Source: Ctenosaura bakeri (lineage: Eukaryota; Chordata; Lepidosauria; Squamata; Iguanidae). Taken from it: a DNA stretch of 64,000 nucleotides. The stretch spans positions 1 through 64,000 of the forward strand of contig CAOLHI010001153.1 in the NCBI GenBank assembly GCA_948474755.1, read 5' to 3'. The first letter of the stretch is position 1. Every line of letters starts with the position of its first letter. Shown one piece after another: positions 45,613 to 57,400 of this stretch. The position numbers and the translations under genes were made by a program. The notes below the pieces were generated by a model. That model saw only the letters and a list, made by a program, of their open reading frames with translations, had not been told where the DNA came from and did no database searches.

Positions 45613-45944
45613 ACTTAACTATTCTGCAGAAGTACACTTTAATTCTTCTTCACAGTAATTTTCCCAGGAGTGAGAAAACATAACATGCATATATCCTTGT
45701 AAGCCTTCAAGTAATTTAAAGCATAAGGTTCATATACATTGTGATGATCTTACAAGATTAAAAGGTTTTATGCTGAATGCTGTCTGTTTGCATAAAGCTC
45801 TTCAAAGTCCAGGAAGTAAATTTTTAAACATGCCTTAAGCATAATTTTCAGTAATCCAGAAGAATGCATAGTAGAAACAGAAGACCCTAAAAATGTGATT
45901 ATTACTACTTCTCATACTGTTGAATCTGACCGTTTTAATTTATA

Positions 45945-46305
45945 CTTATTTATTTAATTAATTTATGTCACCCTTCTTCTGGCTTGGTATCCAAGGCAGC
46001 TTACAGCAGATAAAATAAAAGGACAGCAAAAAAAAATCTTACTAATACAAAAACTAAAATAAAAATTAAACAATTCTATTAGAAACATAAAAGTTTAAAA
46101 CACTTCTAACATAATTTTAAAAAAGGTGGATGCACAGCACACTACAGTAAAAGATCCTTCTGCCAAAAAGGTCTTTGCCTGCCATTATTTGGGGCCAGCT
46201 GAATCTCCCACAGGAGGGAATTCCACAGGCTGAGAGCCACCACTGTGAATAATCTGTTTGCTCAGTCTGCCTTTCTCTTGGGTCATAGTATTTGTTCTGC
46301 AACTT
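45945..46305 (-). mobile_element. L2/CR1-group LINE, 3' UTR end
   Basis: CTGGCTTGGTATCCAAGGCA, then GCTTACAGCAGATAAAATAA leads into an A-rich stretch, then AAAAAGGTCTTTGCCTGCCA, GGAGGGAATTCCACAGGCTG and AGAGCCACCACTGTGAATAA. It parallels the LINE 3' ends at 31297 and 36525, though from a different subfamily. Confidence 0.75.
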
Positions 46306-49300
46306 TTACTGGATCCCCTCCCACATATCTGAAGTCCCCAGCAATTACAGCAAGCCATTACTATATTTTTGAGTGTCATCATAGTTGATTGCATAATCCA
46401 GGTTGCAGAATATAGATTTACATAAATGTATTGTGCAAATGTTCCATTTTCCTTGTCCCTTATATTGTACTTGTCTGGTGCATCATAGTGATCGGGAAAC
46501 TCCTCCTCACCACACACACTTTCCTCGCTAGAGACCAGGTTATTCAGTTATGGAAGGATACTAAGGTTCATTGAAAGGAGGTTTGAAGAACTTTAGCTAG
46601 AATTTTCTTTCTAGTAATGCTTAGTGAGTGGGGCTGTAATCCTATAACTACTTACCTGTTTGTTCTTTTAGCCAAGAAGGACTTATGACTGAGCAGACAT
46701 GTACGAGATTATTGTCAGAATAGTCCACCCTCATGTAAGGTGAATTCTACTTTTTTGACCAATTTTTATTATCCTACAAAAAAGGTTCCTAAATAAACTT
46801 GTAAAGGTAGCAGCCTTTATTAAAATATGCAGTCAGTAGTCATCATACCAGCCCACTTCTCTTTTTAGTGTAGCAAAATTCTAGATATTTCAGTTCTCAA
46901 AAGGTAATCACTTTTGAGACTCCAGAAAGTTAAATAGGATTTTATTTTTCTGAGTTACCAAAATAACCAAAGAACGTGTTGGTCAGTTGGTTAGAATGCT
47001 CGTAATGGATAAGAACATACCTATAGGTTTCATGACTGACATACCTATTTATAAATGGTCTTGTTCATAGGACAAGGCAATAAATAGTTTACTCATGGCT
47101 AGGCAGTTTGGCTTGGCTTTTTGTTCTGTTCTTTTTTAAAATAGCAGTTCACATGAAGAGTGAACATGAAGAGATAACAAGGTGTTGCAGTAGGTTTCTC
47201 ATGTTAAGATTTATAGTGCAACCTGGGCAGCTGGCAAAATTCAAGATTTATGTTTCTGTAACATTAATTGAATTTACAGCCATGTCAGTGGCGGCAAGCA
47301 CAGAGTTATGTTCCTAAACCTCTCTTTCTAATGTAGTGAGAGGTCATCAGAAGCAGCCAGACATTTTACAGTGTTGACAAGCACAGTATTATATCATGAT
47401 ACATATAATTTACAAGTGGCAGGTTGACTTCTTTTACTTCTTACTACTTTGGGCCATTATGTTGTAAAGTTCCATGGGCTATATTGGTTATTAAAGAAGA
47501 TGTTGTGCATGATGTTGTTGCCGAATCTGAATGAAAGCACTCAAGTTGAGAATTCTATCCAGTAGAAGATTTAATGATCAATCTTCTTGCTTCTGAGGAC
47601 TTTTAATATAATTCTTTGGTCAATACCAAGATTTTGTGTTTTCCCAATGGAGGCAGCATAGCCTCTTCTCTACTATACGCACAGACACACACACACTTAA
47701 GAGTGAATAGGAAGAGGTTATGGTATCACACATACTGCTAGACCATTTTCACATGCATGGACTAACAGAGTCCATCTCATCTCTTAGTGGTATTGGCTCT
47801 GACATAAATCAGCAGTTTTAGTGGGGTAGGGTTAGTTACAACAGAGGATGGGTCCTCGTCAGTTGATAATAGGAAATGAGGAGATTGACTGTGTGATTTT
47901 TTTTTTTTTAAGAATCAAGCAAACCTGGACAGAGAAAAATAAGACTCTAAATATAAATAGTTCACTTTCAGTGATTGTGGGGAAGAGGATTAATATAATA
48001 TACCCATTATCATGGACAACTCCAAAAGAACTATTTTGAGGAGATGCAGGCTAGGTTAGGGGAAAAGGCCACAATTTCATAGGTTATAGAAAGGCCTGGC
48101 ATGGTGCTGCAGATCCAGATATCAGACAATCTGTCTGTTATTGAATAAGCCTCTGGGCATCTATGGAGGGACAGTCCAAGATGTGATATCCTGGGGATCC
48201 CACATGGATGTATGGCTGATGTATGGTTCTCCTGCTATCTGGAAATGAGAGAGGTCCAGCAGCTGTGAGCTAGGCCAGTCCTGGCAAATTGCATCCTGAG
48301 GTTCTTAAAGAAAACGCTAAATTAGGAAGGATTTGGACTTTGGAACTTGTGTAATTGCTCTGGTTAGGCTGTGGTGCCTGAAATAAGTCAAACATTATAG
48401 GTAATTGGTACAACATAGGTTTTCACATTGCTTTTCATATTGTGTTTTTAATAGCAATTTGACACATAACATCTTAAGACAGTTTCTGTGCATGTTGGTA
48501 GCGAAAGGAAAACCTTAACTTTTCTAATTACTTAATTTCTGTGTGTCTGGCTTGTGTCAGTGACAGAAAATGTGACAGTCCTGTGATGGTGGTGGTAAGT
48601 AGCATTTATCATAACTTTTGCAACAATTCTTCATCTTCTGATGTTATCATAGATATTTCAGGGATGGTTGGAATTGCCTGTAAGGACAAACCACATTCAG
48701 TGTCAGCCATTTCTTATTTACAGGGAGAGACAGCTGATGCTGCCATGCTGATACTGAGAAGTCCTTTACTCCCATTGGTCTGATACATGTCAGCATAACA
48801 ATACTGTGGAAGCAAATTGAAGTTGGGTGTTGATTTCACCATATCCTGGGGCAGGGTGGAGTTTTTATTGATATTCATTATAAAAGGAAGCAGAAATGCT
48901 TATTCAAATTAAATGATTCAAATTTCTATCCTCATTGCGTATTTTGGGATAGGGTTGAGGAGGTGTTTTCTGCAGAAGCAGGAACTTGCTGACGTTACTG
49001 TTCTGAGCGTTCAAGCTAATGAATACCTATTAAGTTGTATTTTTAAGTAGTAAAACAATGGAAGATAAAAGAATTGTATATACTTTTGAATGCAGTTTTT
49101 TTGCTGATACACTGACATCTGCTCTGTAGTGACTTTGCAATTTCTAGGTAGTTAAATGACTTTATTACAAAATCCCAACTGCTCTCACATTGCCCCTGCC
49201 CCTTTCTGGCCCATATCCTAATTACGATTTGTTCAAAAGGTTGATTGTTCTTTATGCAGGCTATTTTTCGTGCCATTGCAATGGAATTTGGAATAAGTTC

Positions 49301-50940
49301 CATCAGTTTCGTGGGGAAAATGGGCAGTTTAGAATAGAATTCTCCTGTTCCCAAAGTTTTATGAAACAAAATTAACCCATACCTCTTGTAAACTTTCCAT
49401 ATATCTTGTGGGGTTTAAAAAGAGACCCTTCCGATACATATCCTCAGTGCAAACATAAACTAGCCTTTTGTAACTTTCCCATGGCAACTTGTTTTTCTAT
49501 GAGATGAACAAGGAGGAGTGCCGGTTTCCTCATTGTTCCTCAAAGCAACTTCCTCTTTAAAATTGCTCTGAACTCATTCCAAACAAGTCAGTGTTTGGGG
49601 GTGGGCGGGACTGGTGACTGGAGACTTGGAACTGAAGAGCAAGATGAATTGAGCACATATTTTTGCAACTGAATTCTGTTTGGTTTGGGGTTTGGTGTGC
49701 AAGCTCACTTCAAATACTAACATTTTGAATAAACAAACAAACAAACAAACAAACAAACAACTGCATTATACATACCACTACGGGATTTGCAGTACTTTTT
49801 GTCATTTTCGTTGTGTTGAGTCAGGTACTGGAAACAAAATGCTCTGAAGTGCTGAATAGGTACAGGCTTTAAGGTTACTGCTTGTCCATTTGACATTCCT
49901 AAGTAAGGTGTACATGGAAATTGTGTTCTTTGTTCTCCCTGCCTGTTGTCCCACCAGTATATCCACTTTCATCTAAAACATCAGGTTTATCTCTCTTTGG
50001 AAAGGAAAATACACATATCTGCCTTCTAGGTAGTTTACTTTTCCAAGGTTGGTATCTGGTTAGCATGCAAACTGTAAGATGTTGCTGATTTTGGCAGTGT
50101 AAATGTAGTATATCTCAAAAGAATTCTATGACTGGGAAATCCTTTAAAAAAAGTTTAAGTATCTTGTGTTTGTTAACACTTGAAAATAAAAGAGTGGCTT
50201 CTCCATTGAGTTGTTGATGCAATCCTGAGAACCTGTTCTGTAGGGGAAACGAATTAGCACGGGGTGTCTTCTTGTATCTCTGGTTGAGCCCAATTATCAC
50301 AGTGCTGTTCAAACTGGGTGGAGAATTGCGCAGAAGTAGAAGCAGAGAGCTGGCTTCTGAGTGTAGCCATTGACTGAGGCTGCTGTGCAATTCATTCTTG
50401 AAGTCTGAAGTTCTTTTAAGGTCGGTGTGATTATTCCTGAATTAAATGTGCCTGTAAGATAGTAGCATGATTGGGGATTTTTGTGGCTGGTCTTTCCACT
50501 GTAATGGGTTTTATAACAATGTACTATTATAACATAAAAAGGCTCAGCAAATCCTGAGGAAGAAATCTGTTTTTGATATTGGTGTCCTGACAAGAACAGA
50601 CTGTTGTCTGGAAATTCTTTTGTTTTTTGTCCTCTGAACACACTTGTCTTAGTCAGAAGTAAAGAAAGAAAGAGCAGACAGAGTACATCTAGCTTTTCAT
50701 AAAAGGCCTGTTTTGTACACCCAGAAAGATACATTTCTCCAGTGTGTTTTTAATAAAAACATACCTCTGTAGAACTTAACTGTTATAAACATTTGAACTG
50801 GAGCAGCACCCAAAAATACTTCTGAGTCTTGAATTTCTCATTTATACTACTATGAAGAGAAAAGTAATACACAAAGAGATTGTTCTTTACTTGTCCCTAC
50901 AGGTTTTTTTTTTATTATTATTTATTTTTGTACTATGATT
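46306..50940. other. non-coding stretch
   Basis: At about 46632-46715, GGGGCTGTAATCCTATAACT, then ACTTACCTGT and GACTGAGCAGACATGTACGA resemble a common reptile repeat. An (AAAC)n run of about eight units is at 49729-49760. Frames at 48541-48783, 49043-49369 and 50115-50734 (up to 141 codons, minus) show no domain. Confidence 0.4.
49729..49760. repeat. (AAAC)n microsatellite
   Basis: Eight AAAC units without interruption. Confidence 0.9.
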
Positions 50941-51089
50941 TCTGTATAGATGGACTTACTGCAGGAAAAAAAGATGCTCTGAGAAGCTTCTGGCTGCAGT
51001 TTTGGCAATAGCAGAGGTAACAAAGGGAGAAGAGGAACAAAAGGCTTATGAGGAATTTATTCGAGTGAATGCTGTTGGCATGTAATTTC

Positions 51090-53023
51090 AGTTATGAATG
51101 AGGATTATTGGGATGAACAATTGGCCAGGTGTCATTCATACATACAGTAATAGCTTAGAACTTGCCATTCCATGATTCTAGGCATTGGACTTTTTTTTAA
51201 GCTGCTGGGTCTTATGGGGGGGGAAATAACCCTCTTCCTACATCACAAATAAATTGCAAACCTGAATTAATGGAGATGGGAAACATGATAATATATTCAA
51301 ATATACCTAACCTGAAATTAATTTTTTAATTGTAGGACTTGGATTTCCTGGTTATAGTAATGTAATTTCATATGTATAACTATGGTAAGCAGAAGCAAAA
51401 ATTAGCACATGCATATAGATTGGTGCTCTTTGCATCCAAAGATTTTTACATTGTTCCTATTTAACTGCCAGAATGTAGGTGTGTTTGAAAATACCTTTTA
51501 AAGATGCATAGTAACTATGTAAATGACTGTGCTAGCTTTGTGTTCATTTGGTTCCTTCTAAACTTTGTTTAGGTGTGTAGTTGGTCAGGATATTTAGATG
51601 TAGTTATGAGTTCTGTAAAAACTTAGGAACCAACTGGGTAAGTGCCATGAGATGAAAAAACTCCTTGTTTGGCTACAGAGAGTGTGTCACCTTGAATCAA
51701 TTGGTGTTTTTACCTTTTATCCTAGATTCTCTCAAAATACTAGTTTTCTGAGGGCATTTTTCTTAACCTGGCAGTCACTTGCGATGTAATTATACCATTC
51801 CTTCCAATCCCCTGGCCCAATTCTTACTTTTTTTCTGTAATGTTTGCTTTAAAGGGACAATTGGTTGTAGTACTCTCGGTTCACGGTTCAGGAATCAAAG
51901 AGCAAGGCTGTCTTGGGGAATTCTAAGTTGTCAGCTTTCTAATTCTAGAAGATGTCTTTCTTTTTAGGTTTTCCATTCCAGTCTTGTCAGTGTATTTGCT
52001 AAAATGGACTTTGATTACATTCATTTGAACACTTGTATCATAAAAATGTGCCTTTCTGGAGTATTAGCTAAAGAGAGAGAGAGAGGGAGAGTACAAAATA
52101 GAGAGAGAAAACGTCCAAGAAAACTGTTAATGTGTAGATCAACCACTTTAAGGTAAAGTGTCTGATGCCAATAGAGCTGTCATTTGGCTGCGAGTGGGGG
52201 AGTTCAAGTACCGAAACAGAGACTGAGGAAAGACTAGAAACATCGTACCACCTTTATAATGCAAATGCAAAGACACACACTTTCCTTTACATTTTCAGAA
52301 TTAATGTTTGGCTTACAAAAAAACTAAAAATCGTGGTGAATTTTTATCACACAAGAACTCGTTAGCCCTGACAGATCAATTTTCAAGGTGAGAAGGATCA
52401 ACCGTTTGGTAGATTGATGGAAAACTGGCCTTTTCCATTTCTGCAAAGCATCCTTGATTGTTCTTCGAGTTTTCCCATTCCCTTTAAGCACTCCATACCC
52501 CATCTTATAGTGTTCTTGGGAACACTCTTGTGGATACCAGGGATGTGGAGTAGAGAAGGGTCCATTACGTACAAAAGGAGTTCTACCTGCACCTCTCTAA
52601 ATTGAAACTGGAGACTAATGTTTTTAACATGCTTTTTCAAAATACTTAGTGCTATTCAAATATTACCCTTTCAGTATTACAAATTGCCTACAAAGTATCT
52701 CACTTCTATGAATCCCACATTACAGATGAGAAGTGCTTGAAACTGAGAGCTGAAAATTACTTCTCATCTACTCTGTGAGCTGAGACCTCCAGTGGTTTTC
52801 TTCTGGCACATTACCATATCAATGTATTAGGAGCAAGAAAGTTCTTGGTGTAAATATTCATGACAATATCTCCCAAACCTTCATTTATCCTCTAAATACA
52901 AGTTACAACGGTTCAGAACACTTGGCACTCCCATTTCATTGACCAAGAGATCTTGACACCACCTGTTTCCTCTGTAGAAATATATTTCTGCTATCTCCAC
53001 GGTGAAAGAACATGAGTATCATA
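51090..53023. other. AT-rich non-coding stretch
   Basis: A (GA)n run lies at about 52073-52090. Two opposed frames (52398-52640 minus and 52414-52605 plus) are mirror shadows of each other. Confidence 0.4.
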
Positions 53024-53225
53024 GGCCATTTCCACACTACACAGTTATAGTGCTATTATTCCACTTTCAACATCCTATGGAATCCTGGGTTTTGCAGTTT
53101 AGGGAGGGGCATTTAGAATTATCAGCCAGAGAGCTCTTTGGCCTCCGTAAACTACAAACCCCAGAATTCCACAGGATGATGAAAGTGGAATAATGGCACT
53201 GCAACAGTGTTGTGCGGAAATGGCC
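53024..53225. mobile_element. palindromic MITE (hAT-like), copy A
   Basis: The ends are GGCCATTTCCACACTAC and, on the minus strand, GGCCATTTCCGCACAACAC. Further in, CCACTTTCAACATCCTATGG, AATCCTGGG mirrors CCCAGAATTCCACAGGATGA, TGAAAGTGG, so most of the 202 bp is a foldback. No ORF. Confidence 0.85.
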
Positions 53226-53423
53226 ATAATTATCTCTGCAATAGAGCCCTTAGGAAAAAGTCTAAAATAGAAAGAAGAAAAAGGATAGGAACTTTAGAGG
53301 AAAGTTACACTTCATTCTAGCCTAAAGGATGAAAAATCGTGCAGCACTTGACATGTTTTTCAGTGGGACCATTTCTTGCTGAAGATGAGGAAAATTGTGA
53401 ATATTTGTTACAATCCTACCTCC

Positions 53424-53445
53424 AATGGGTTATTAATAACCCATT
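53424..53445. repeat. 22-bp perfect palindrome
   Basis: AATGGGTTATT joined directly to its reverse complement AATAACCCATT, with no spacer. Confidence 0.95.
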
Positions 53446-54972
53446 TAGGTTATCTGACATCTAACATTTTAATGATGATAATGCTACCTTTATTGTTTGT
53501 GCATTGTGGTACTTGATTTAAATATTCTTTAGTCTTTCTGAGTAGTTTCAAGTTAAAAGATTCAATGGCATGAACCAAGATCTAAACAGATTGCCATCCT
53601 CATGTTCACACCAGATGGAAAAAATTAGGACACATCACTTCGGGGTAAAGATTGTGTTGAGTCATTCGTTTTTAAAATTCAAACTACAGTTCTTAAATGT
53701 TTGCTTTTCAGTGCTGTGCAGGATATGGCGAAGTTGACTGCAGTCTATGAAAGCTTTGAAAAACCTTATTAGAAAGCTTTTAATGTGTGCTACAAAGATC
53801 AAGCCTCCTTTAATAAACAGCCACAGAAGAATATAACACTGAACTTGAAGGTTATTCTGTCATTAGCAATTATCACTGCTACTGATGGACCCTTTAACTG
53901 ATAAAGACACTTGGCTTTAGAAATCCAAGGAAAATCCCTCTAGAGCCTACAGTACTTTTGTTCTTTCTGCTTGGCTGCTTTACTTGTAGTCTTATGAAAT
54001 ACTAAATCACTGAAACTTTTACAGGAGTCCTGAGATCAACAGAGTAATTTTGTGCTACAGGCATACAGGAACACAAGCAGTGTGGGTGGATATAGAAGGA
54101 CTGTGTGTCACACACATGCTTATATGATTTATAATTATATTCTGTCCTGGGATATAAGGGTATGGTGCTCATGTCTTTTCACCATATTTTACTGTCGTTA
54201 CTTAAATGTAGCGGGTGTTATGGCAAGTGGGAGAAATAGAAAGGACACAGATTATTTTTATCAGTTTCAGTCATCTCTATAAAATATTTTAGATTTCCCT
54301 GTTTTTCTTTTCTCTCTAAACTGATTGCTTCACCCTTAACATGTTTCTGCAAAGTGCAAATCTAACAGATAATATCTGTTGTACATCTTCTCAGACACCT
54401 GCTTTGCTTCTCTTAGTCTCTAGAAAATGTTATTCAGAGATCTGTAACTCTATTTACTAATCACTAAGAGTCATGATCTCTTGATCATGCTAGCTTCGTT
54501 ACTGTAAAACTGCTTTGGCTTTTAATATTTTATAATTTTCTCTCATTGAAATGCTGGTCCATCAGAGTACTTAAGTATCTGTGAGCATCTATGACTTCAT
54601 TGTTTATTCAGGGAAAGAAGTATCTTACTTGGCTTCTTCTGCTTTCTGCGTCACTTACATTTTTCTTTCCCCTTTAAAAAGTTATATATTTTGAAATTTA
54701 TCATCCTGAAGTAATTTAGCTGTAAGCTGTGTCTGATTATAACAGAGCCATTCTCTTTGCATCTGCAGTGTAATAACACTGACAATTCTATAAAATATTA
54801 TTATTTCCAGCTGAGAAAATATGTCATTTTACTCTTTTTCTCCACATAATCTTTCTCAGACTGATGACCACAAGAGGAGTTTGACTATGTCTCTCATCAT
54901 CTCCAGTGATTGTGGCTAATAGTCATGGTCACTGAGGGTGAGGAGATATCAGGAGAGCACTAAGTTGAGGAA
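53446..54972. other. AT-rich non-coding stretch
   Basis: A 76-codon frame at 54052-54282 (plus) is unsupported. A weak terminal-exon-like stretch at 53712-53772 is discussed under findings. Confidence 0.4.
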
Positions 54973-55120
54973 CGCCATTTCCGCACTAGACTTCCACTTT
55001 CAACATCCTATGGAATTCTGGATTTGCAATTTGGCCCCTCCCTAAACTGCAAACCCCGGGATTCCATAGGTTGCTGAAAGTGGAATAACAGCACTCTTAA
55101 CAGTCTAGTGAGGAGATGGC
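54973..55120. mobile_element. palindromic MITE (hAT-like), copy B
   Basis: The left end GCCATTTCCGCACTAGAC mirrors the right end (minus strand) GCCATCTCCTCACTAGAC. The inner arms CCACTTTCAACATCCTATGG and TGCTGAAAGTGGAATAACAG are shared with copy A at 53024. About 148 bp. Confidence 0.85.
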
Positions 55121-55768
55121 TGAAGTCTGATCTTGCATTTCGTATCGTTTTGTGTGTGTGTATCACAGTGCTAAATGGCTTGAAGTTGAGTGCCTGCTGT
55201 GATGCACATGATCTTGATGAAGCTGATTACCCAAAAGACTGCAAATCTTTCATGAACAAACCTTTTAGCAAAAGGTGTCAAATAGGCAGTGAAGCAAGGT
55301 AATCAGAAGCTGTTGTTCAACTTTATTTTCCTTTGCACTTCATAGTTTTCTGTAGTAAAGCTGGAAGCATCTGTTGTAGAAATAGAAGTTCTCTTATAGC
55401 AGGTACTGTACCCACATTATTCAATAATGGCTGCTTGTTTCATCTGCCATTTCTTTCTTCATGAAGCTCCTTCACTTCTGTGTGTGTGCCTGTTTGCAGA
55501 ATTGAGGGAGAGCCAGCCATCCCCTAAGAGATCCCCTAGGCTAGAGGATATAAGGGGATTCATGCTAAGAGTGCTGCTTTTGGCGTGCTCACCACTAGTG
55601 GGGAAGTTGCCACTTTGGAGTAGCATGACAGCAAGAGCTGAATGTGATGATGGTGATTTCATCTGGGAATGTAGTAACTTTGTGTAGTTCTGTTATGGAT
55701 AGATAACTACCTACTGGATTTTAGACTGTGTAGAAGAGTTAAACCATATTTCTGCAGAATAGATAAGT

Positions 55769-56017
55769 ATAGGCCTAAATACCCTGAAGATACCAGATCC
55801 CATCTGATCTTGGAAACTAACCAGGGTAAGCTCTGGTTAGAACTTGGGTGGGAGACTGCCAACGAATATCAGGAGGTATAGGCTGTTATTTCAGAGGAAG
55901 AAACTGACAAAACTATCTTTGAATATTCCTTGCCTGAGAAAACCTTATGAACTTCATTGGGTTGCCATAAATCAACAGGGGATTTGATGTCATATATACA
56001 CACAGGCACACAAAGAT
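55769..56017 (+). mobile_element. 5S-rRNA-headed SINE, near full length
   Basis: The first 120 bp follow 5S rRNA: TACCAGATCCCATCTGATCT, TGGAAACTAACCAGGGTAAG, TGGTTAGAACTTGGGTGGGA and a GGAGGTATAGGC end. This includes the internal pol III promoter region. It then switches to a body like the lizard tRNA-SINE (TTCAGAGGAAGAAACTGACA, TTCATTGGGTTGCCATAAAT, GGGGATTTGATG) with a short ACACACAGGCACACA tail. It is a chimeric SINE3-type element, mutated and inactive. Confidence 0.88.
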
Positions 56018-56084
56018 GTGGCCTTGGAGAACTATCACGTATGTTCTTGATTATTGCTCTTCTGGCTTGTGGAAAAGGCCAAGG

Positions 56085-57400
56085 ATTAAATGTTCAGTCA
56101 GGGTCCCAACTTGCCTGAAGGAGATCATTGTAAGGTTTCTACTGAATAAATCTTCCCTTGATCTTCATATTGGATAACTATTGGCTGGTCTCCAATATTT
56201 CTTTTTTGGGATAAGTTACTATAGTTTGTGGTGGCCTCTGAGCTCAAGCGATTTCTGAATGAGATTGATTGTCTAATCCATTTCAGTTGGATTCATGCCT
56301 GGTTATGCAAGAGGCCTGGTTATGGAACAGGCTTTGATCTTCTTGATGAAGGACCTCTACTGGAACTAGTCAGGGAGAATGTGTCCCTTTTGGTTCTGCT
56401 TTATCTCCTGGTGGCTTTTCATATCATCAACCACTGCATCTTTCTGGGTTGCCTTGCTGGGATGGGACTTGTTTCATAATTATTCTGTTCATTTCTAACT
56501 GAAGAGCCCAAGTGGTGGTACTATGAAATTTCTATTTGTCTTCATTACCATTGGCCTGTCAAGTTCATCAGAGTTCTGTTTTGCCCTCATGCTTTTTAAC
56601 ATATACATGTAACCACTGGGAGAGGTTTTCTGGAGATTTTGGGGTCAGGTGTCAACAGTATGCAGATAATAACCACCTTTATTTCTGTTTCTGTGCTAAA
56701 CTGGTGGTTGTCATAAATAATTAACTGGATGCAGGCAAACAAATTGGAACTTCAACTTGTTCTGGATAAGATTACACTTCTGTTGGCTTTACAGTTTGGG
56801 TATACTCCTGAACCCATCTCTGAGCCTGCTGTGGCTAAGAGTACATCTGCACAGTTGGAACTAGTGTGTCATCTGCACCCATTCCTGGAAATGTTTGATC
56901 TGGCCACAGTGACACATCCCTTAGATGCATCCCATTTGGTTTACTGTGATGCATTTTAGATGGGACTACCCTTGAAAAGGACTCTGAAATTTCAGTTGAT
57001 ACAAAGAGGTGCCCTCAGATTGCTAACTGGGGCTGGTTACAGAGAACATATAACACTCTTGTTCCAACAGCTCCAGTGGCTGTGGTACATTTCTAAGCAC
57101 AATTCACCGATCTTGCTCAGGTCCAGGCTATCTGAAGAAACATATCTTCATTTATGAGTCTGTCTACATTTTAAGATCTTCAGAAGAGGCATTTTTCTTA
57201 AATCCACCACTTTTCCAGGGACATTTTTGGCAACATGGCAGAGGGCCTTCTTGGTGATTGCTCCCAGGCCTTGGAATTCCCTCCTTCAAGATAGATTCAC
57301 TCCTTTCTTTACTTGTTTTGGCAAGTGAAAACTTCTTTTCCAGTACGCTTTTAAAAAATAACGGCAAGAGTATTTACTAATGTGCTGTTTTGCTGGCTTT
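56085..57400 (+). mobile_element. L2/CR1-group LINE relic with broken reverse transcriptase
   Basis: RT pieces follow in order in shifting frames: CKRPGYGTGFDLLDEG and SLLVLLYLLVAFHIINH (56228-56479, finger/motif A), FGVRCQQYADNNHLYFCF (56536-56724, the YADD active site with N for the second D), MQANKLELQLVLDKITLL (56729-56959), then GALRLLTGAGYREHIT (56960-57157). At 57225-57290 the sequence still matches the C-terminal 'RAFSVVAP..WNSLP' region in shifted form. At least three frameshifts or stops inactivate it. A 3' A/T-rich end lies near 57400. Confidence 0.9.
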
